Assembly (NCBI RefSeq): GCF_030272615.1
Contig: NC_081410.1
Coordinates: 188,008,119-188,072,118 of the forward strand
DNA from: Cryptomeria japonica
Lineage: Eukaryota > Streptophyta > Pinopsida > Cupressales > Cupressaceae
DNA: 64,000 bases
Direction of reading: 5' to 3'
Shown here: positions 58,763 to 64,000 of the stretch, in pieces
Layout of the letters: each line of letters starts with the position of its first letter
Numbering within the stretch: the stretch's first letter is position 1
The notes under the pieces: generated by a model
Seen by the model: only the letters and a program-made list of their open reading frames with translations
Databases searched by the model: none
Told to the model about the DNA's origin: nothing
Program-made: the position numbers and the translations under genes

Positions 58763-59210
58763 CAAAATAAATCAAAATACTCAATGCTTTAATTGTAAGA
58801 GTTTTGGACACAAGGCTAGTAACATCAGTAATCAAGTTATGAATAGAAGCTATAGACCATTTGTGAATGGAGTGAATGGATCACTTATGAATATGATGAA
58901 TAAAACCTTTCATGTTTATTGTCACCTATGCTATGGTTTTGGTAATAAATCCAATCAATGTAGATCTAGAACAACTTAATGAATTTAGGACAAAGGAATA
59001 TCAACTGTTACAATTGCAACAAGTTTGGACATTTTGCTAATAGTTGCAGGAATGTGATTGCTCTGGCAGAAAAAAATGAACCAAAGAAGAAGAACGAATG
59101 TGTCTGTTGTGCCAAAGTCTGATACAGATGCTTCATCCTCCAGAAATTGATCCGATAGCTTTGGCTTAGGGGGAGCTTCAAAGAAAATCTATTTGTCTCC
59201 CCCGCCAAAG
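58763..59210 (+). pseudogene. CCHC zinc-knuckle protein relic, part 2
   Basis: Directly after the CAAAA duplication come three more knuckles in order: CFNCKSFGHKASN (last Cys lost) near 58778, CHLCYGFGNKSNQC (His to Asn) near 58922, and an intact CYNCNKFGHFANSC near 59010. With part 1 this makes four knuckles. A K/E-rich piece follows. The knuckle count suggests a copia-like gag with a knuckle array or a CCHC protein; I cannot decide. Confidence 0.6.
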
Positions 59211-59239
59211 AGATACATGCTATGGATTCAACATGTTAA

Positions 59240-60066
59240 TGTTGATATTGGGTTTAGTGTGCTCTGATAAATTGCATATGCAGAAGTACAAATGATGGTG
59301 TCATTGTGACAAGACAATCTTTAGCGGTAGAACCCTAGGCATATCAAACAAGTTAAATATTTAATTTTGTGATCATTTTGACATTGTGTGTTGAAGAGTC
59401 TAAAGAGAAAGAGAAGTTGAAGTGCAGAAGAAGAATCAAAGTAGGGTTAGCACAAAAGAGGTATTTTTACATCCTTTCCTATGGAATCCAAGATGATAGT
59501 AATGTGTGAATAATGTAATATCATTCAGGTAGGAGATTTGGTCAATCATTGAAGATCAAACTGGGTTTATGTAAGAGGTCAAAGGCCTCTGGTATTGAGC
59601 TTAACCGGGACTGTAATCAGGGATGGTAGATGCTATCATTAGTAGTTCATTCTTCTGGATTGTTGTCCAATTATATTGAGGTGGTTATAACCTCTCTGTA
59701 GTCAGTGTGACTCCTTTGTAATGAGCAATACACTCTAGGCAATGTGCCTTCCTACATATGTAGGCCCCCTTATTGTATCACATTCTTTTTGCAGAAGTAT
59801 TATTTGACTGTGGGTAGGCTTCCCACCGTGGTTTTTCCCTTTACTGGGTTTTCCATGTACAAATCATGGTGTTATGTGGTATGGTTGCATTTTGTTAACT
59901 CTTTGTTTCATTCTTTATTTTTATTGCTTACTGGTATCTGTTTCTTCTATTTCGGTATTCATTATTTATGTGCTTCGGTTAAAGGTTATAAAGTGGTTTG
60001 ATTAATATAATCTGTTGACAACTGATTCACCCCCCCTCTCTGAGTTGTCCACCAATTATTCTAACA
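59240..60066 (+). repeat. 5' LTR of the plus-strand copia element (left edge uncertain)
   Basis: The right edge TCTAACA is fixed by the primer site. R/U5 words are clear: CCACCGTGGTTTTTCCC and CTGGGTTTTCC (59822-59855) and CACCCCCCCTCTCTGAG near 60028. The left edge may be near 59233-59245, or the LTR may be 5'-degraded. Confidence 0.7.
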
Positions 60067-60080
60067 ATTGGTATCAGAGC
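60067..60080 (+). other. Primer-binding site of the plus-strand copia element
   Basis: ATTGGTATCAGAGC directly after the LTR, complementary to initiator tRNA-Met. Confidence 0.92.
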
Positions 60081-60124
60081 TTTGGTCCTCTCTTCTAGAA
60101 GCTTAACTGCTTGAGGTAGATTCT

Positions 60125-61294
60125 ATGGCAACTAATACTTCAAATTCATCGGGAACTATTTTCAAAAGAGAAATCCCTAAGCTTGAAGGAACAAACTATG
60201 GGATATGGAAAATCTGAATGGAGACTCATATTAGATGTCTTGGTAAGGATATTTGGGAGATCATTGAGAAAGGATACACACCTTATGATCTGGCATCTGG
60301 CAATTCTGCTCCAGCAGACTTGGACAAAAATATTGAAAATGATTGCAGAGCTAGAGAAGCCCTCTTGTGTACACTTACTAATCAACAAATCATGGGATTG
60401 ACTGATAAATTGTAAACTCTAAATGAATGTGACCCTACTGTCAAAATTGATAAACTTGATGGTTACTGGGTAAGATATGAGAACTTGAAGATGGAAGATA
60501 ACGAAAGAATTGCTACATTTATGGAAAGAGTAAATCAGATTGTCATGGGAATTCAATGTTGTGGAGGATCTCTAAGTGAAGATGAAATAGTTTCTAAAGT
60601 TTTGAGAGCCCTACCACCAGCTTACAAGATGAAGGCTACTGCAATTAATGAATTGATAACAATGGCAAACACTTCAGTTAACAGAGACATTCTGATTGGG
60701 AAATTATCTGCTTTTGAACTTGAAGAATTTGGACCCTCTGGAGCTGCAAAATATGAACTTGCTTTTAATGCATCATCATCTACCAACAAAAGTGATTGGA
60801 ATGTCCTATATACAAAAGAATTGAAAGATATGGGGAAAGAGGATGAAGAATTTGAACAACTTGAAGCCTTATTTTCTAGAAGAGTACCTAAAGGACCAAT
60901 AGGAAGTAAGTATGAAGGAAAAGTACCTTTTAAATATTTTGCATGTAATAAGATTGGTCATTTTGCATCTAGATGTCCTAAGAGGAATGCAAGATTTGAA
61001 GAAAGAGTTAAGAAATCATTTAAGCCTAATCAGAACAAATATAGATTCAAGAAAAACAAACTCTGCTACATAGCGGATGAGGAAGGAGTAAGTGATAACT
61101 TGGATGAAGAACCAACACGTGACTCTGCTAGTGGATCCGACAATGGAAAGGAATGGGTGTTCTATGCTATAAAGAAAGATGAACTGGAACTGGTTATCAA
61201 GAATGAAGAAAAGGTCCTGACAGAAAAAGTTGAAGACAAGGATGAATGGGTAATTGATATTGGATGCTCACATCATATGACTAGAGATAAATGA
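60125..61294 (+). pseudogene. gag and protease start of the plus-strand copia element
   Basis: From ATG 60125 the frame shows PKLEGTNYGIWKI, a METHIRCLGKDIWEII word, LGTLTN-like helix words, ATFMERVNQIVMGI near 60515 and KVLRALPPAYKMK near 60595. The knuckle near 60935-60975 reads YFACNKIGHFASRC: its first Cys is now Tyr. The protease word WVIDIGCSHHMT near 61248 has Ile where the D-S-G Ser is expected. Stops are at 60215, 60413 and 61292. The product would be capsid plus protease. Confidence 0.88.
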
Positions 61295-61720
61295 AAATTT
61301 CTGTCCCTACATGAATTCAATGGCGGTCAAGTGAGATTTGGGGATGACAAAGCATGTATGATCAAAGGTAGAGGTATTATTTCTCTAGATGGTAAGCATA
61401 ATACTGATAATGTTTAAAATGTAGAAGGTTTAAAGATTAATATTTTAAGTGTTGGTCAATTGGTGGACAAGGGATTCCAACTTCAGTTCAAAGATAGAAA
61501 ATGTAAAATCATTAACAAAACTGGTTTGGAGATTGCAACTGGTACTCAGACTAGAGGTAATATCTTTCACTTCAACACTGGTGATAAGACATGTTTGATT
61601 TCTCATATTGATGAGAGTTGGTTATGGCATGAGGTTGTGACATGTTAATTTTGATTATATTGTTAAGATCAGTTCAACAAAGGCAGTTAGAGATATACCT
61701 AAGATTGCATAAAATTGTGG
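61295..61720 (+). pseudogene. Protease end and GAG-pre-integrase remnant
   Basis: The frame continues with GGQVRFGDDKACMIKGRG, a stop at 61415, LKINILSVGQLVDKGF near 61430 and LWHE near 61622. A 2-nt loss near 61630 changes the frame, which goes on as HVNFDYIVKISSTKAVRD to about 61700. The integrase zinc finger and D,D-35-E core that should follow are absent. Confidence 0.82.
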
Positions 61721-61979
61721 AGAGCACAAATGTGAAAGTGGATGAGCAATACAAAGATCAATCTATATCATATGATAGAGAACCGGCAGTGGAAATGATC
61801 ATAACTAAACCAACAATGCCTCAATCGGTACAAGACACTGAGACAACCACACTGACACAATCAGAAAATTCAACTGTGACTGATGACAAATTAGAGAACC
61901 TAAAGTTTAGAAGACATCAAGGTATGTATGATTAAATCATTCTGAAGATCAAATCATTGGAGACAATAACAAGGGATTT
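61715..61979 (+). pseudogene. Integrase-RT linker of the plus-strand copia element
   Basis: The sequence resumes at VESTNVKVDEQ, a word normally found at the end of copia integrase before RT, and continues as an S/T/E-rich linker to about 61933. It marks the right edge of the deletion. The frame differs from both neighbours. Confidence 0.75.
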
Positions 61980-62732
61980 ATGACAAGAAGAAGACTGGCA
62001 AATGAAGAGGTGTGTCTTATTTCTCAAATTGAACAGGCCTCTATTATTGAAGCTTGTAAAGATGAATATTGGTTAAAGGCTATGGAAGATGAATTAGATC
62101 AGACAGAGAAGAATAACACTTGGACTTTAGTTCCCCGACCTAAAAATAAGAATGTTATTGGAACTAAATGGGTTTTGAGAAATAAACTAAATGAGGATGC
62201 TCAAGTTATAAGAAACAAGGCTAGACTAGTTTGTAAAGGATATTGTCAAATGGAAGGAATTGATTATGGTGAGACATTGGCACCTATAGCTAGAATTGAA
62301 GTTGTTAGACTATTTCTTGCCTATGCAACATATAAGAACTATAAGGTCTATCAAATGGATGTTAAATGTGCATTTTTGAATAGTGAACTTGAGGAAGAAG
62401 TATACATTGAGCAGCCTAATGGATTTTCACTAACAGATGACAAAGATATGGTTTTCAGGTTAAGGAAAGCATTATATGGATTGAAACAAGCTCCTAGAGC
62501 TTGGTATGCAAGGTTGGATAAATATCTTTTGAAGCTTGGTTTTACTAAGGGTAGTGGTGACAACAATTTGTATTATAAGATCATTGATGATGATGTTTTG
62601 ATTATTGAAGTATTTGTTGATGATATCATTTTTGGAGGTGAAGATAAATTGTGCATGGAATTCTCTAATAATATGAAGGATGAATTTGAAATGTCTATGA
62701 TTGGTGAAATGAGATTTTTCTTAGGTTTGTAG
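61980..62732 (+). pseudogene. Reverse transcriptase of the plus-strand copia element
   Basis: The copia RT is complete: WLKAMEDELDQ near 62070, NVIGTKWVLRNK, RLVCKGY near 62225, YQMDVKCAFLNS (motif A) near 62350, ALYGLKQAPRAWYARL near 62470, FVDDIIFGG (motif C) near 62612 and MSMIGEMRFFLGL. The catalytic residues are present. It ends at TAG 62730, where family members read a Gln, so the downstream part is cut off. Confidence 0.92.
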
Positions 62733-63566
62733 ATTTCTCAAACTGACAAAGGCATTTTTATCTGTCAAAATAAGTATCTAAGAGAATTGTTGAAGAAGTT
62801 TAGTATGCATAATTCCAAACTGGTAAGTACTCCTATGGTGACAAGTGAGAAATTATCTATCAAAGACACATCTGCACTGGTAAATTTGACAAGGTATACG
62901 TATATGATTGGTGGCTTGTTATATCTAATTCAGACTAGACTGGATATTATGAATGCAATAAGTATTGTTTCAAGATATCAAAGTAATCCTAAAGAAAATC
63001 ATGAATGTACAGTAGACAGGATATTCCAGTATTTGCAAGGAACAATAGAATATGGCTTATGGTATTCTAGAGATGATAACTTCACTTTATGTGCATATAT
63101 AGATTCAAATTGGGCAGGAGATACTGATGACCGGAAGAGAACTTCTAGTGGAGCTTTCTTTCTTGGAAATAAATTGGTTTCATGGATCAACAAAAAATAA
63201 TCATGCATTTCTTTATCTAGTGCAAAAATTGAATATGTTGCAGCAACAACTAATTGTACACAGGTCTTGTGGATGAAGAAAATGTTGAAGGATATCAAAG
63301 TAAATTGCAGTGAACTAGTAGTTATGTATTGTGATAAATCTGTAGCTATTGACATGTCTAATAATCTGGTATTTCACTCTAAGGCTAAAAACATATCAAT
63401 AAAATATAACTTTATGAAGGACAAGGTGGAAGAAAAGGAAGTCAAATTGGTTTATGTGAACACTAAAGAGCAGATTGCAGATATATTCACTAAACCATTG
63501 TCTAAGGAATCATTTGAGTATTTGAGAGATAGGTTAGGGGTATCTACCCCTCCGATAGAAACTTAA
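62733..63566 (+). pseudogene. RT connection and RNase H of the plus-strand copia element
   Basis: In the same frame as RT: NKYLRELLKKF, STPMVTSEKLS near 62826, YMIGGLLYL, then RNase H with AYIDSNWAGDTDDRKRTSSG near 63095-63155, a TAA at 63198, SLSSAKIEYVAAT near 63210, MYCDKSVAIDMS near 63325 and ADIFTKPLSKE near 63480. The frame ends at TAA 63564. Active-site Asp and Glu residues are present but the stop splits the domain. Confidence 0.9.
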
Positions 63567-63927
63567 TTGATGGAGCAGTGCATCAGTCCGACATGCATCA
63601 TCAACTTTATCCTTTGCTCCAGATTGATGTAGTGGTGCTACTACTTAGGGGGAGTAGTTAGATTTGAGATTCACAGAATTTTGATATCTATGTCATATCT
63701 TTAGCATTGATGTCAAAGGGGGAGAGATACATTATGTGAAAAATAATATGTTATATGGGAGAGATTCAGATCAATTTCAGATTGGATTGCACTCTTCAGG
63801 GGGAGTTGCTGGGATTTTTTTAGTTTTTCATTGTTATATCTTCTATGAGAAATTTTTGGCATTTCTTGGCACTTAGATGTTTTTTTTTTTCACATCTAGT
63901 GCTTCCATCAATGCCAAAATGGAAGAT
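63567..63927 (+). other. Non-coding 3' region and polypurine tract of the plus-strand copia element
   Basis: AGGGGGAG words occur at about 63647, 63719 and 63798. The bases next to the LTR read AAAATGGAAGATT, a degraded form of the usual CAAAGGGGGAGAT tract, which may hinder plus-strand priming. Confidence 0.6.
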
Positions 63928-64000
63928 TGTTGGCAATATGAAGGAATTGATTATGTTTTGCACTAATGTTTTGTCATTGATGTCAACACTAGCTATTATG
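63928..64000 (+). repeat. 3' LTR of the plus-strand copia element, cut by the window end
   Basis: It begins TGTTGGCAATATGAAGG right after the tract. Its start resembles that of the minus-strand copia LTR (TGTTGGCAATATTG), so the two families are related. Only 73 bases are visible. Confidence 0.7.

Larger units (their letters stand above)
59240..64000 (+). mobile_element. Ty1/copia retrotransposon, plus strand, runs off the window
   Basis: 5' LTR, initiator tRNA-Met primer site (60067-60080), gag, protease, RT, RNase H and the first 73 bp of the 3' LTR (from 63928) are visible. The integrase core is deleted near 61705. Several stops and at least one frameshift make it defective. The left LTR edge is not resolved: the 3' LTR begins TGTTGGCAATATGAAGG, and I could not place that exact start on the left. 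Confidence 0.88.

Noticed and set aside
60067-60080. tRNA gene fragment because of tRNA complementarity
   Set aside because: It is a reverse-transcription primer site next to an LTR; the same word is at the other two copia-type LTRs. No tRNA gene fold was seen.

Overview
The window is plant nuclear DNA made almost entirely of nested retrotransposons. I recognise no intact host gene, rRNA, tRNA or CRISPR array in 64 kb. Plant-type Ty3/gypsy, Ty1/copia and L1-like elements, a plant mobile domain (PMD) and a decayed PPR-like gene point to a seed plant. The gene emptiness, AT-rich decayed spacers and layered insertions suggest a very large genome; a gymnosperm is plausible but not proven.

Layout. 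1-4242: AT-rich DNA without a recognisable gene. 4248-22890: a complete 18.6 kb Ty3/gypsy element of Tat type (long LTRs, ATTAA target duplication, RNase H followed by a second archaeal-type RNase H before the integrase). 22896-26665: AT-rich DNA with an unclassified repeat. 26666-34672: an L1-type LINE on the minus strand with ORF1, ORF2 and a third ORF. 34673-44526: AT-rich DNA, a decayed PPR-like gene, and a gag-like coiled-coil relic split by a 2.9 kb solo LTR. 44527-51836: a non-coding copia-type LTR element (minus) that took in a 3.7 kb solo LTR. 53061-59210: a CCHC zinc-knuckle relic split by a Ty1/copia element (53364-58762, minus). About 59240-64000: a second Ty1/copia element (plus) running off the window end.

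The most interesting region is the gypsy element. Opposite to gag-pol, near the 3' LTR, it carries what reads as a complete two-exon gene: a telo-box, a TATAAAAG box, a short first exon with a good ATG, a GTAAGT donor, a 979-nt intron, a CAG acceptor, and a second exon that joins in frame to a PMD protein with acidic, RG-rich and RS-rich tail regions. Its intron and the 5' leader of gag-pol both hold dense arrays of a TAGCGCAT-like motif, in the same orientation relative to each transcript. Both genes are closed only by in-frame stops (17 in gag-pol, 9 in the antisense gene) with no frameshift, although the two LTRs differ at only about nine positions. The defects therefore probably predate this insertion, and the copy was probably mobilised by proteins from elsewhere.

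The LINE is the second point of interest. ORF1 and ORF2 meet at an ATGA overlap, and ORF2 and a third ORF meet at a TAATG overlap, which suggests a three-protein LINE using termination-reinitiation. All percentages and counts here were made by eye.
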